From contig NZ_JACBFY010000004.1 in NCBI RefSeq assembly GCF_021401245.1, forward strand, positions 434,001 through 498,000: a stretch of 64,000 bases of DNA, given 5' to 3'. Of this stretch, positions 38,909-49,608 are shown one piece after another. Below the pieces are notes generated by a model. It searched no databases. It saw nothing but the letters and a program-made list of their open reading frames with translations, and was not told where the DNA came from. Position numbers and translations under genes: made by a program. The first letter of the stretch is position 1. The number at the start of each line of letters is the position of its first letter. This stretch comes from Pseudacidovorax sp. NFM-22. GTDB taxonomy: Bacteria > Pseudomonadota > Gammaproteobacteria > Burkholderiales > Burkholderiaceae_C.

Positions 38909-39493
38909 GTGAGCGGCAACATCGTCATCCTCGTCTCCGGCGGCGGCTCCAACATGGCGGCCATCGCCCGCACGGCGCAGGCGCGGCGCTGGGCGGCGCG
39001 CTTCGGCGTGCGCGTGGCGGCCGTGGTCAGCAACAAGCCCGAGGCCGGCGGCCTGGCCCTCGGCCGCGAACTGGGCCTGGAGACGGCCGTTGTCGACCAC
39101 CGCGGCTTCGACAGCCGCGAGGCCTTCGACGCCGCGCTGGCCGACACCATCGACCGCTGGCAGCCGGTGCTGGTGGTGCTGGCGGGCTTCATGCGCATCC
39201 TCACGCCGGGCTTCGTGGCGCGGTACGAGGGGCGGCTGGTCAACATCCATCCTTCGCTGCTGCCGGCCTTCCCGGGCCTGCACACGCATCGGCGCGCCAT
39301 CGAGGCCGGTTGCCGGGTCGCCGGTGCCACGGTGCACCTGGTGACGGCCGAACTCGACCATGGCCCGATCCTGGCCCAGGCCGTGGTGCCGGTGCTTGCC
39401 GGCGACACGCCCGAGGCGCTGGCGGCCCGGGTGCTGAGCCAGGAGCACCGGCTCTATCCCGAGGCCATCGAGGGCTGGCTCGCGGCGCGCTGA
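38909..39493 (+). CDS. purN: phosphoribosylglycinamide formyltransferase
   Basis: 194 aa. It begins MSGNIVILVSGGGSNM and contains the active-site set N112, H114 in NIHPSLLPAFPG and D150 in ELDHGPI. It transfers the formyl group from 10-formyl-THF to GAR in purine synthesis. A GTG start is chosen because AAAGG (38898-38902) lies six bases before it and no ATG fits; longer frames lack homology. Confidence 0.93.
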   Translation: MSGNIVILVSGGGSNMAAIARTAQARRWAARFGVRVAAVVSNKPEAGGLALGRELGLETAVVDHRGFDSREAFDAALADTIDRWQPVLVVLAGFMRILTPGFVARYEGRLVNIHPSLLPAFPGLHTHRRAIEAGCRVAGATVHLVTAELDHGPILAQAVVPVLAGDTPEALAARVLSQEHRLYPEAIEGWLAAR

Positions 39494-39529
39494 GTCCCTG
39501 GGCAGAGTGGGCGGCGACAATCGCCCCCT

Positions 39530-40804
39530 ATGCATCCCCAAGCCCTGTTGGAAGCCTGCGCCGAACTCACCGGCCGCGTGCTCCGATTCGATCATCCGGC
39601 CGACGCCATCGTCTCGCGCTATTTCCGTGAGCACCGGTCGCTCGGCCCCCGCGAGCGCGCGACGCTTGCCGAGACCGTCTACACCATCCTGCGCAAGAAG
39701 CTGCTGTTCGAGCACCTGGCCCGCTCCGGCAGCGGCGCGCGCGAGCGGCGCCTGGCCATCCTGGGCTTCCATGGCTCGCGCGACTTCCTCAAGACCGTGC
39801 TGAGCGACGCCGAAAAGCGCTGGCTGGATGCCTGCGATGCCGTCGCGCCCTCGGAGCTGATGGCCCAGCACCGCCACAACCTGCCCGACTGGCTGGCCCA
39901 GCCGCTGCGCGCCCAGCTGGGCGACACTGACTTCATGGCCCTGGCCGACGCGCTGCAGCAGCCGGCGCCGCTGGACCTGCGGGTCAACACCCTGAGCGCC
40001 AAGCGCGAGGAGGTGCAGCGCGAACTCAAGGCCGCCGGCATCGCCGCGAAGGTGACGCCGTTCTCGCCCTGGGGCCTGCGCATCGACGGCAAGCCGGCCG
40101 TCAACCGCCTGCCCGCCTTCGAGCGCGGCGCCATTGAGGTGCAGGACGAAGGCTCGCAACTGCTCACGCTGCTGGTCGAGGCGCGTCGCGGCGAGATGGT
40201 GGTCGATTTCTGCGCCGGTGCTGGCGGCAAGACCCTGGCGCTGGGCGCGGCCATGCGCAGCACCGGCCGGCTTTATGCCTTCGACACCTCCGCCCATCGG
40301 CTGGACGCGCTCAAGCCGCGGCTGGCGCGCAGCGGCCTGTCGAATGTGCACCCGGCCGCCATCGCCCACGAGCGGGACGACCGCATCAAGCGGCTGGCCG
40401 GCAAGATCGACCGCGTGCTGGTCGATGCCCCCTGCTCGGGGCTGGGCACACTGCGCCGCAATCCGGACCTGAAGTGGCGCCAGTCGCCCGAGGCAGTGCA
40501 GGAATTGGTCGCCAAGCAGACCGCCATCCTGGCCAGCGCCGCGCGACTGGTGAAGCCGGGCGGGCGCCTGGTCTATGCCACCTGCAGTGTGCTCCCGGAG
40601 GAAAACGAGGCCATCGCCGAAGCCTTCGGTGCCGCGCATCCCGATTTCCTGCCGCTGGAGGCTGCGGACCTGCTGGCGGCCCAGAAGGTGGAGGGTGCCG
40701 CGGCACTATGCGCCGGCGGCGAGGGCGGCACGCGCTACCTGCGGCTGTGGCCTCACCGCCACGCCACCGACGGTTTTTTCGCCGCCGCGTGGAACCGGCG
40801 CTAG
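39530..40804 (+). CDS. RsmB/NOP-family 16S rRNA m5C methyltransferase
   Basis: 424 aa. A helical N-terminal part precedes the SAM-dependent RNA m5C methyltransferase core: SAM motif DFCAGAGGKTLALG, the catalytic pair C302 in DAPCSGLGTLRRNPDLKW and C352 in YATCSVLPEEN. It lies 36 bp after purN on the same strand and may be co-transcribed. The RsmB and RsmF subfamilies cannot be separated with confidence by eye. Confidence 0.9.
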   Translation: MHPQALLEACAELTGRVLRFDHPADAIVSRYFREHRSLGPRERATLAETVYTILRKKLLFEHLARSGSGARERRLAILGFHGSRDFLKTVLSDAEKRWLDACDAVAPSELMAQHRHNLPDWLAQPLRAQLGDTDFMALADALQQPAPLDLRVNTLSAKREEVQRELKAAGIAAKVTPFSPWGLRIDGKPAVNRLPAFERGAIEVQDEGSQLLTLLVEARRGEMVVDFCAGAGGKTLALGAAMRSTGRLYAFDTSAHRLDALKPRLARSGLSNVHPAAIAHERDDRIKRLAGKIDRVLVDAPCSGLGTLRRNPDLKWRQSPEAVQELVAKQTAILASAARLVKPGGRLVYATCSVLPEENEAIAEAFGAAHPDFLPLEAADLLAAQKVEGAAALCAGGEGGTRYLRLWPHRHATDGFFAAAWNRR

Positions 40805-40807
40805 AGC

Positions 40808-40839
40808 ACGGCGTCCAATCCTCAGGGATTCAACGCCGT
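40808..40839 (+). other. nested RNA hairpin between the methyltransferase and desaturase genes
   Basis: Outer 7-bp stem ACGGCGT/ACGCCGT with an inner AATCC-TCAG-GGATT stem. There is no T run, so it is not a plain terminator. It lies four bases after the upstream stop and may act as an RNA end or leader structure. Confidence 0.45.
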
Positions 40840-40934
40840 TACACGAAAAACGGGGTGGATTTCAAGCCCGGCACACTAAAATTGTCGGACTGTTCTGACA
40901 GGACGCCCCCGTCCGTCCGTGTGGAGTACCCAAC

Positions 40935-42149
40935 TTGATGATTTTCGATTCCGCCGTTCTGAGCTCGGCCCTCGACTGGCTTGCCCACGGCCTGTGGGAT
41001 CTGTCCTGGTGGCAGATCGTGCTGTACACGCTCGCCACGACGCACATCACCATCCTGGCGGTGACCATCTTCCTGCACCGCACGCAGGCCCACCGCTCCA
41101 TGGACCTGGGGCCCATTCCCTCGCATTTCTTCCGCTTCTGGCTGTGGGTCGGCACGGGCATGGTCACCAAGGAATGGGTCGCCATCCACCGCAAGCACCA
41201 CGCCAAGTGCGAGACCGAGGAAGATCCGCACAGCCCGCAGACACGCGGCATCGACACCGTCATGTGGCGCGGCGCCGAGCTGTACCGCGCCGAGGCGAAG
41301 AACAGCGAAACCATCACCAAGTTCGGTCACGGCACGCCCGACGACTGGATCGAGCGCAACCTGTACAGCCGCTTCGGCTGGCAGGGTGTGGGTCTCATGC
41401 TGATCCTGAACTTGGCGCTGTTTGGTGGCATCGGCGCCACCATCTGGGCCATCCAGATGCTGTGGATCCCCTTCTGGGCCGCCGGTGTCGTCAACGGCCT
41501 GGGCCACTACTGGGGCTACCGCAACTTCGAGGCGCAGGACGCCAGCACCAACCTGGTGCCCTGGGGCATCGTGATCGGCGGTGAAGAGCTGCACAACAAC
41601 CACCACACCTATCCCACCGCCGCGAAGTTCTCGGTCAAGAAGTACGAGTTCGACATCGCCTGGGGCTACATCATGCTGATGCAGAAGCTGGGCTGGGCCA
41701 AGGTCAAGAAGGTGCCGCCGAAGCTGCGCATGGGCGAGGTCCGCCCGGTGGCTGATGAGAAGACGCTCGAGGCCGTCATCGCCAACCGCTACGAGGTGAT
41801 GGCCGGCTATGCCCGCGAGATGCGCCGTACCTGCAAGCAGGAGCTGTCGCAATTGCAGGCCCGTGGCGCCGACCTGTCGGTGCTCAAGGCAGCCCGCCGC
41901 TGGCTGCACCGCGACGACGACAAGGTGCCGGCCGCCGCCCGTCCCAAGCTCGCCGAGGCCCGCGCTGCCCATCCGGTGCTGGACAAGATGGTCACCATGC
42001 GCGAGGAACTGCGCCAGATGTGGATGAACACCTCCCAGTCGCGCGAGCAACTGGCCGCTGACCTGGCCGCCTGGTGCCACCGCGCCGAGGCCAGCGGCAT
42101 CAAGGCCCTGCAGGATTTCTCGATCCGTCTGCGCGCGGCGCACGTGTGA
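40935..42149 (+). CDS. fatty acid desaturase (acyl-CoA delta-9 type)
   Basis: 404 aa. The three histidine boxes of membrane di-iron desaturases are present: HRTQAH (48-53), HRKHH (85-89) and HNNHH (219-223). Two pairs of membrane helices surround them. It introduces a double bond into saturated acyl chains at the inner membrane. A 130-residue charged C-terminal region beyond the last box is longer than the catalytic core needs. A bidirectional terminator follows at 42194. Confidence 0.94.
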   Translation: MMIFDSAVLSSALDWLAHGLWDLSWWQIVLYTLATTHITILAVTIFLHRTQAHRSMDLGPIPSHFFRFWLWVGTGMVTKEWVAIHRKHHAKCETEEDPHSPQTRGIDTVMWRGAELYRAEAKNSETITKFGHGTPDDWIERNLYSRFGWQGVGLMLILNLALFGGIGATIWAIQMLWIPFWAAGVVNGLGHYWGYRNFEAQDASTNLVPWGIVIGGEELHNNHHTYPTAAKFSVKKYEFDIAWGYIMLMQKLGWAKVKKVPPKLRMGEVRPVADEKTLEAVIANRYEVMAGYAREMRRTCKQELSQLQARGADLSVLKAARRWLHRDDDKVPAAARPKLAEARAAHPVLDKMVTMREELRQMWMNTSQSREQLAADLAAWCHRAEASGIKALQDFSIRLRAAHV

Positions 42150-42193
42150 CCTGAGCTCCGCGCTTTGCTCGACGCCCTGGCGTCGGGTATCCC

Positions 42194-42219
42194 AAAAACC
42201 GGCTTTGTGCCGGTTTTTG
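42194..42219 (+). terminator. bidirectional intrinsic terminator
   Basis: AAAAACCGGC, loop TTTGT, GCCGGTTTTT: 10-bp stem with A and T runs on both sides, 45 bp after the desaturase. Confidence 0.9.
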
Positions 42220-42313
42220 TTGTCTGGATGGAGGCTTGCGCACTGGGCTGGGGCGCAAGGGCCGGGGGCAACTCCTGCTGATGCACACCACGCGCCGCCA
42301 CGATGCAGGCAAC

Positions 42314-42344
42314 AAAAAACCCGCTGGATCACAGCGGGTTTTTT
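42314..42344 (-). terminator. bidirectional intrinsic terminator of rpmB-rpmG
   Basis: A perfect 13-bp stem (AAAAAACCCGCTG / CAGCGGGTTTTTT) with loop GATCA, 20 bases past the rpmG stop. Together with the hairpin at 42194 it insulates two convergent units. Confidence 0.92.
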
Positions 42345-42363
42345 GAAGAAGGCGCGGGCCGAA

Positions 42364-42537
42364 TTACTTCAGCTTCACTTCCTTGTATTCGACGTGCTTG
42401 CGCGCCTTGGGGTCGAACTTCATGATCAACATCTTTTCAGGCGTCGTCTTCTTGTTCTTGCTGGTGGTGTAGAAGTGACCGGTGCCCGCGGTGGACTCCA
42501 GCTTGATCTTTTCGCGTCCGCCTTTGCTCGTTGCCAT
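42364..42537 (-). CDS. rpmG: 50S ribosomal protein L33
   Basis: 57 aa: begins [18 protein letters not shown] and continues with [10 protein letters not shown] and [15 protein letters not shown], the L33 consensus. The zinc-binding cysteines of the C+ form are absent, as is usual in this group. It is 17 bases downstream of rpmB in the same unit. AAAGGAG precedes the ATG. Confidence 0.97.
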   Translation of the reverse strand: MATSKGGREKIKLESTAGTGHFYTTSKNKKTTPEKMLIMKFDPKARKHVEYKEVKLK

Positions 42538-42554
42538 GGTGTGCTCCTTTCAGC

Positions 42555-42788
42555 TCAGGCTTGGCCGCGTGCGCGCATGTCTGCGAGCACGGCGTCGATG
42601 CCGTTCTTGTCGATCAGGCGCAGGGCGGCGCTGGAGACGCGCAGACGCACCCAACGATTTTCGCTCTCGACCCAGAAACGACGGTATTGCAGGTTCGGCA
42701 TGAACCGGCGCTTGGTTTTGTTGTTGGCGTGGGAAACGTTGTTCCCGACCATCGGGCCCTTGCCCGTGACTTCACATACGCGTGCCAT
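42555..42788 (-). CDS. rpmB: 50S ribosomal protein L28
   Basis: 77 aa: [32 protein letters not shown] and the C-terminal [15 protein letters not shown] match L28 throughout. It is the first gene of the rpmB-rpmG unit, transcribed from a good sigma-70 promoter at 42943-42972, with an untranslated leader of about 148 bases. Confidence 0.98.
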   Translation of the reverse strand: MARVCEVTGKGPMVGNNVSHANNKTKRRFMPNLQYRRFWVESENRWVRLRVSSAALRLIDKNGIDAVLADMRARGQA

Positions 42789-42942
42789 GAGGACACTCTT
42801 TCATGAACAGCCGTCACCAGTCGCTGCGGTCTGCGCGTGATGCACAGACCGTGGGGTGGATCGGCTTGACCTCGCCAGAAAACGGGTGGCGGTGGCCCGG
42901 ATGCCGCTCGCACGCCGGGGCGCTCAAGCGGCAAAGCCAATG

Positions 42943-42972
42943 ATTATATGAAGGGTGGCGGAGTTTTGTCCA
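42943..42972 (-). promoter_or_regulatory. sigma-70 promoter of rpmB-rpmG
   Basis: On the minus strand: -35 TGGACA (42967-42972), 18-base spacer, perfect -10 TATAAT (42943-42948). Expected start near 42936, about 148 bases before the rpmB ATG. Confidence 0.75.
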
Positions 42973-43082
42973 CGACCCGGCGCGCCGGCTCGGCAAACAC
43001 ACGCGAACCGCGAGGCGAGGCTGCGCTGCAGGGGACTCCGGTTTCAAGCCGTTGAAGCGGCCCCGCCTCTTTGAATGCTCGG

Positions 43083-44102
<1,020 letters not shown>

Positions 44103-44208
44103 TCAGTATCCTGTTCAGGTTCAATGCATGCGGAGCGCTCTTCTTATGTGCGTGATTGTATTTATTGATGCCGTGCCCCTCGAATGGCGCGGCAGAGGGA
44201 GGAAATAG

Positions 44209-44883
44209 ATGTCGATGCTTTCGAACCTGGAACTGCTTCGCCGCGTGCCGCTCTTTGCGGCGCTCACGCCCTCGCAGGCGGCCAACATCGCCGATGCGAT
44301 CGTCAAGCGGCGCTTCAAGCGCGGCGAACTCATCGTGGAACAGGGCAAGAAGACGAATGCCCTGTACATCATCCTGGCCGGCCGGGCCCGGGTGCTCAGT
44401 GCGGACAGCCGCGGTCGGGAGGTGATCCTGGCAACCCTCCAGTCCGGCGACTACATCGGCGAGATGAGCCTCATCGACGACGAGCCGCATTCGGCCACGG
44501 TGCGCGCCGACGTCCAGACGGACGTGCTCGTCCTCGGCCGCGAGGCGTTCTCACGTTGCCTGCCGGACAGTTCCTCGATGTCCTACAACATCATGCGCGG
44601 ACTGGTCCGGCGCTTGCGCCATGCGGATCGAAAGATCGAATCGCTGGCACTGATGGATGTCTATGGCCGCGTGGCGCGTGCGCTGATGGATTTCGTCACC
44701 GAGGACGGCGCCGGCAACTTCGTGGTGCGGGAGCGGATCTCGCGCCAGGACCTGGCCAAGATGGTCGGAGCGTCCCGCGAGATGGTCAGCCGCGTCATGA
44801 AGGACCTGGAGGAGCGCGGCTTCGTGCAGACGCAGCCCGATGGCTCGATGCTGGTGAAGGACCGCCTGTCCGCGCTGGGCTGA
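44209..44883 (+). CDS. Crp/Fnr-family transcriptional regulator
   Basis: 224 aa. A cyclic-nucleotide-binding-type beta-roll (GELIVEQGKKTNALYIILAG, GDYIGEMSLIDDEPHSATV) precedes a Crp-type helix-turn-helix (ISRQDLAKMVGASREMVSRVM). No N-terminal cysteine cluster is present, so it is not an oxygen-sensing Fnr. GGAGG lies just before the ATG. Between trxB and ftsK, it may control either; target unknown. Confidence 0.94.
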   Translation: MSMLSNLELLRRVPLFAALTPSQAANIADAIVKRRFKRGELIVEQGKKTNALYIILAGRARVLSADSRGREVILATLQSGDYIGEMSLIDDEPHSATVRADVQTDVLVLGREAFSRCLPDSSSMSYNIMRGLVRRLRHADRKIESLALMDVYGRVARALMDFVTEDGAGNFVVRERISRQDLAKMVGASREMVSRVMKDLEERGFVQTQPDGSMLVKDRLSALG

Positions 44884-45010
44884 GTCCGCGCTATCCGGAC
44901 GCGCGGCCCTGCGTCGACGGGCCCGCCCCGCAGCCTGCCCGCGGTGTGTCCGGCCCAAGATGGTTTAGGCTTACGCATTGCGCGCGGCATGGCCGTGCGT
45001 GTCTGCGTCC

Positions 45011-47401
45011 ATGACCTATTCCTTGCACACACTTCACAACACGGCGGCGCCCGACGTGCCGCCCGTGCGCCAGCGCGCCTTGCGCTTCGCGCATGAAATC
45101 TCGCTCGTCGCGGGCTTTGCCCTCATGCTGTTCTGGCTGCTCGCGATGCTCAGTTACACGCCGTCCGATGCGGCGTGGTCCACGTCCGGCACAGGCGGCG
45201 TCGTCAAGAACTGGGGCGGCGCGCTGGGTGCGTGGCTGGCCGACGCGAGCTACTACCTGGCCGGTTATTCGATCTGGTGGGCATTCGCGGCGTCGGTGCG
45301 CGTCTGGCTGTCGTCCCTCGCGCAGTGGCTGCGCGGGGGCCGGCCGCAGGGCGAGCCCGAACTGCCGCGCCTGAACCGCAGCCGGCTCATGTTCTGGCTT
45401 GGATTAGTGCTGCTGCTGGTGGCCAGCGCCATGCTGGAATGGTCGCGGCTCTATCGCCTGGAGTTCCGGCTGCCCGGGCACGGCGGCGGCGTGCTGGGCT
45501 ACCTCGTGGGGCCGGCCGGTGTGCGCTGGTTGGGGTTCACCGGCTCCGCATTGGTGGCCATTGCGGCGGGTGTGATCGGCTCCGCCCTCGTCTTCCGCTT
45601 CTCCTGGGCCCAGGTGGCCGAGGCGATCGGCGCACGCCTCTATTCGCTCTTCGAGCGGGGTCGCGAAAAGCGCGAACTCGCGCAGGACCTGGCCATGGGC
45701 CGAAAGGCGCGCCGCGAACGTGAAGAGGTGGCGGCCCACGACCGCGATGCGCCGTCGCCCTCCGACGACAGGGAGCCTGCATTCGACGACGTGCCGCCGC
45801 CCGCGCCGCGCCGGCGCGAGAAGGCCGCACCCGTGCAGATCGAACCGGCCGTGGCCGACGTGCCCAAGAGCGAGCGCGTGGTCAAGGAGCGCCAGAAGCC
45901 GCTGTTCAAGGAACTGCCCGACAGCAAGCTGCCGCAGGTGGACCTGCTCGATGCAGCCGCCGGCCGTCAGGAGACGGTGTCGCCCGAGACGCTGGAGATG
46001 ACCTCGCGCCTGATCGAGAAGAAGCTCAAGGACTTCGGCGTCGAGGTGCGCGTGGTGCTGGCGTCGCCGGGCCCGGTCATCACGCGTTACGAGATTGAGC
46101 CCGCCACCGGGGTGAAGGGCTCGCAGATCGTCAACCTGGCCAAGGACCTGGCGCGCTCGCTGTCGCTGGTGTCCATCCGGGTGATCGAGACGATCCCGGG
46201 CAAGAACTACATGGCGCTGGAACTGCCCAATGCCAAGCGGCAGTCGATCCGCCTGTCGGAAATCCTGGGCTCGCAGGTCTACCACGAAGCCAAGTCGATG
46301 CTGACCATCGGCCTGGGCAAGGACATCATCGGCAACCCCGTGGTGGCCGACCTGGCCAAGATGCCGCACGTGCTGGTGGCCGGCACCACCGGCTCGGGCA
46401 AGTCGGTGGGCATCAACGCGATGATCCTGTCGCTGCTCTACAAGGCCGAAGCGAGCGACGTGCGCGTGCTCATGATCGACCCCAAGATGCTGGAGATGTC
46501 GGTCTACGAAGGCATTCCGCACCTGCTGGCGCCGGTGGTCACCGACATGAAGCAGGCGGCCCACGGCCTCAACTGGTGCGTGGCCGAGATGGAGCGGCGC
46601 TACAAGCTCATGTCCAAGCTGGGCGTGCGCAACCTGGCGGGCTACAACGCCAAGATCGACGAGGCCAAGTCGCGCGAGGAGTTCATCTACAACCCGTTCA
46701 GCCTGACGCCGGACGATCCCGAGCCGCTGCGCCGCGAGCCTCACATCGTGGTCGTGATCGACGAACTGGCCGACCTCATGATGGTGGTCGGCAAGAAGAT
46801 CGAAGAGCTGATCGCCCGCCTGGCGCAGAAGGCCCGCGCGGCCGGCATCCACCTGATCCTGGCCACGCAGCGACCCAGCGTCGACGTGATCACCGGCCTG
46901 ATCAAGGCCAACATTCCTACACGGATCGCCTTCCAGGTCAGCAGCAAGATCGACAGCCGGACCATCCTCGACCAGATGGGGGCCGAAGCGCTGCTGGGCA
47001 TGGGCGACATGCTCTACATGCCGAGCGGCACCGGCTTGCCCATCCGGGTCCACGGCGCCTTCGTCAGCGACGACGAGGTGCACCGTGTGGTGGCCTACCT
47101 CAAGAGCCAGGGCGAGCCCGACTACATCGAGGGCGTGCTCGAAGGCGGAACTGTGGATGGCGAGGACGGTCCGATGGGGGAGGGCGGCGACGCCGGTGGC
47201 GAGAAGGATCCGATGTACGACCAGGCGGTCGAGGTCGTCCTCAAGCACCGCAAGGCCAGCATTTCGCTGGTGCAGCGCCACCTCAAGATTGGCTACAACC
47301 GCGCGGCGCGGCTGGTCGAGGACATGGAGAACGCGGGCCTGGTCAGTGCCATGAGCGGTGCGGGCCAGCGCGAGATCCTTGTACCGGCGCGCAGCGAGTG
47401 A
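45011..47401 (+). CDS. ftsK: DNA translocase FtsK
   Basis: 796 aa. Four N-terminal membrane helices (about residues 30-200) are followed by a charged linker of only some 100 residues, the RecA-like motor with Walker A GTTGSGKS (458-465), and a C-terminal gamma winged helix ([34 protein letters not shown]) that reads KOPS. It coordinates chromosome dimer resolution with division. The ATG at 45011 begins MTYSLHTL. lolA follows after 10 bases. Confidence 0.97.
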   Translation: MTYSLHTLHNTAAPDVPPVRQRALRFAHEISLVAGFALMLFWLLAMLSYTPSDAAWSTSGTGGVVKNWGGALGAWLADASYYLAGYSIWWAFAASVRVWLSSLAQWLRGGRPQGEPELPRLNRSRLMFWLGLVLLLVASAMLEWSRLYRLEFRLPGHGGGVLGYLVGPAGVRWLGFTGSALVAIAAGVIGSALVFRFSWAQVAEAIGARLYSLFERGREKRELAQDLAMGRKARREREEVAAHDRDAPSPSDDREPAFDDVPPPAPRRREKAAPVQIEPAVADVPKSERVVKERQKPLFKELPDSKLPQVDLLDAAAGRQETVSPETLEMTSRLIEKKLKDFGVEVRVVLASPGPVITRYEIEPATGVKGSQIVNLAKDLARSLSLVSIRVIETIPGKNYMALELPNAKRQSIRLSEILGSQVYHEAKSMLTIGLGKDIIGNPVVADLAKMPHVLVAGTTGSGKSVGINAMILSLLYKAEASDVRVLMIDPKMLEMSVYEGIPHLLAPVVTDMKQAAHGLNWCVAEMERRYKLMSKLGVRNLAGYNAKIDEAKSREEFIYNPFSLTPDDPEPLRREPHIVVVIDELADLMMVVGKKIEELIARLAQKARAAGIHLILATQRPSVDVITGLIKANIPTRIAFQVSSKIDSRTILDQMGAEALLGMGDMLYMPSGTGLPIRVHGAFVSDDEVHRVVAYLKSQGEPDYIEGVLEGGTVDGEDGPMGEGGDAGGEKDPMYDQAVEVVLKHRKASISLVQRHLKIGYNRAARLVEDMENAGLVSAMSGAGQREILVPARSE

Positions 47402-47411
47402 AAGGAACGGA

Positions 47412-48044
47412 ATGCGGAAGTTGATGGTGGGCTGTGTCTTCGCGGCCATGGCATGCGGCGCGTGGGCCGGCGGCTTGGACAGCCTGGGCACGTTTCTGAA
47501 AAGTGCGCGCTCCGGCAAGGCCGATTTCACACAGACGGTGACCGCCCCCCCGAAGGACGGCCAGCCCATGCGCGCCAAGACCTCCACCGGCACCTTCGAA
47601 TTCCAGCGGCCCGGCCAATTCCGCTTCGAGTACCGCAAGCCCTTTGCGCAGACCATCGTGGCCGACGGCAAGACGCTGTGGCTCTACGACGCCGACCTCA
47701 ACCAGGTGACGCAGCGTCCGCAGGCCCAGGCGCTGGGCTCCACGCCAGCGGCGCTGATCGCCTCGGCTGCCGACCTGCGTGCGCTGGAGGCCGACTTCAC
47801 CCTGGCCGATGCGCCGGCGCGCGACGGCCTGCAATGGGTCAAGGCCACGCCCAAGTCCCGCGATGCGCAACTGCAGAGCGTGGAGATCGGCTTTCAGGGC
47901 GACGCGCTGGCAGCCCTCGACATCCTGGACGCCTTCGGCCAGCGCTCGGTGCTGCGCTTTTCCAACGTGCAGGTCAATCCTTCGCTGCCCGCCGGCAGCT
48001 TCCAGTTCAAGCCGCCCGCGGGTGCCGACGTCGTCCGGCAGTGA
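47412..48044 (+). CDS. lolA: outer-membrane lipoprotein carrier protein LolA
   Basis: 210 aa with a signal peptide (about residues 1-20, ending GAWAGG). The mature protein has the LolA features ADFTQTV, TGTFEFQRPGQFRFEYRKPF and DGKTLWLYDADLNQV. It shuttles lipoproteins across the periplasm from LolCDE to LolB. AAAGGAA lies just before the ATG, 10 bases after the ftsK stop. Confidence 0.95.
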   Translation: MRKLMVGCVFAAMACGAWAGGLDSLGTFLKSARSGKADFTQTVTAPPKDGQPMRAKTSTGTFEFQRPGQFRFEYRKPFAQTIVADGKTLWLYDADLNQVTQRPQAQALGSTPAALIASAADLRALEADFTLADAPARDGLQWVKATPKSRDAQLQSVEIGFQGDALAALDILDAFGQRSVLRFSNVQVNPSLPAGSFQFKPPAGADVVRQ

Positions 48045-48073
48045 GGCCGCGCTGACGGCCGGACAATCGGCCC

Positions 48074-49381
48074 ATGGCCGATCTGTTTGATTCCCCTTCG
48101 CCTGCGGCGCCCCTTGCCGAGGCATTGCGCCCTGCCAGCCTCGACGAGGTCATCGGCCAGACCCACCTGATCGGCCCGGGTCGCCCGCTGCGGCTGGCCT
48201 TCGAATCGGGCAAGCCGCATTCCATGATCCTGTGGGGTCCGCCCGGCGTGGGCAAGACCACGCTGGCGCGGCTCACGGCCAAGGCCTTCGGCTACGAGTT
48301 CATTGCGCTGTCGGCCGTGTTCTCGGGCGTCAAGGACATCCGCGCCGCCATGGAGCGGGCCGAGCAGCACCTGGCGCTGGGCCGCAAGACCATCCTCTTC
48401 GTCGACGAGATCCACCGTTTCAACAAGAGCCAGCAGGACGGCCTGCTGCCTTTCGTCGAATCGGGGCTGGTCACCTTCGTCGGCGCCACCACCGAGAACC
48501 CGTCCTTCGAGGTTAACTCCGCGCTGCTGTCGCGGGCCCAGGTCTACACGCTGCAGTCCCTCAGCGAAGACGAACTGCGCCAGCTGGTGCGCCGCGCGCA
48601 GGAGAAGGTGCTGACCCACCTGGCTTTGAGCGATGCCGCCGTCGACACGCTGGTGGGCTATGCCGACGGCGATGCGCGCCGCATGCTCAACCTGCTGGAG
48701 CAGACGGACACGGCGGCGCGTGCCGCGGACGTGCAGGAAGTGACGCCTGAGTTCCTGCAGAGCGCCCTCACGCTCAACGCGCGACGCTTCGACAAGGGCG
48801 GCGACAACTTCTACGACCAGATCTCCGCCCTGCACAAGTCGGTGCGCGGCTCCCATCCCGATGCGGCGCTGTACTGGCTCACGCGCATGCTCGACGGCGG
48901 TGCCGATGCACGCTACCTCTCGCGGCGCATCGTGCGCATGGCCTGGGAGGACATCGGCCTGGCCGACCCACGCGCGATGCAGGTGGCCAACGATGCCGCC
49001 ACCACCTTCGAGCGCCTCGGCTCGCCCGAAGGCGACCTGGCCCTGGCCCAGGCCGTCATCTACCTGGCGATCGCGCCCAAGAGCAACGCCGGCTACAACG
49101 CCTACAACCAGGCGCGGGCCTTCGTGCGGCAGGACAAGTCGCGCGAAGTGCCCATTCATCTGCGCAACGCGCCCACCAAGCTGATGAAGTCCCTGGGCCA
49201 TGGCAAGGCCTACCGCTACGCGCACGACGAGCCCGAGGCCTATGCGGCCGGCGAGACCTACCTGCCTGACGGCATGGCCGAACCCCGTTGGTACCAACCC
49301 GTGCCGCGTGGGCTCGAAACGAAGATCGCCGACAAGCTCGCCCACCTGCGGCAACTGGACGAACAGGCCCGCGAGGACTGA
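48074..49381 (+). CDS. rarA: replication-associated recombination protein A
   Basis: 435 aa AAA+ ATPase of the clamp-loader/RuvB-like class. Walker A is GPPGVGKT (55-62) and Walker [22 protein letters not shown]; the C-terminal MgsA domain includes [26 protein letters not shown]. It acts at stalled forks. It follows lolA by 29 bp, the standard ftsK-lolA-rarA order. Confidence 0.97.
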   Translation: MADLFDSPSPAAPLAEALRPASLDEVIGQTHLIGPGRPLRLAFESGKPHSMILWGPPGVGKTTLARLTAKAFGYEFIALSAVFSGVKDIRAAMERAEQHLALGRKTILFVDEIHRFNKSQQDGLLPFVESGLVTFVGATTENPSFEVNSALLSRAQVYTLQSLSEDELRQLVRRAQEKVLTHLALSDAAVDTLVGYADGDARRMLNLLEQTDTAARAADVQEVTPEFLQSALTLNARRFDKGGDNFYDQISALHKSVRGSHPDAALYWLTRMLDGGADARYLSRRIVRMAWEDIGLADPRAMQVANDAATTFERLGSPEGDLALAQAVIYLAIAPKSNAGYNAYNQARAFVRQDKSREVPIHLRNAPTKLMKSLGHGKAYRYAHDEPEAYAAGETYLPDGMAEPRWYQPVPRGLETKIADKLAHLRQLDEQARED

Positions 49382-49489
49382 CACCGGCCTGACGCCGGCA
49401 CTCCGTCGAGCCGCTCCAGGCTTGCGGAAAACCCCCACGCCGCCTGCACCAGATTGGCGCGGGGCCGTGTCTACAATCCCGCCCACTTC

Positions 49490-49522
49490 AACCCGCCGAC
49501 CACCCATGCTGGCGGGTTTTTT
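49490..49522 (+). terminator. hairpin with T run, terminator or leader of livH
   Basis: AACCCGCC (49490-49497), 13-base loop, GGCGGGTT (49511-49518) and a run of six Ts. It is 109 bp after rarA and 87 bp before livH, so it could end the rarA transcript; it may also belong to the liv leader, because a TACAAT box is at 49472-49477. Confidence 0.6.
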
Positions 49523-49608
49523 GCTACCTGAACCACGGCGCCAATCCGGTGCTCCGGCTTGGCAGAAGGCGTCCTCACCGGGACGCATAACAAAAGGGAC
49601 CTCTCTTT

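Noticed and set aside
34627-39630. A 1667-codon open frame on the plus strand
   Set aside because: It runs antisense through six well-supported genes and is rich in His, Gln, Arg and Ala, the usual mirror of G+C-rich coding sequence.
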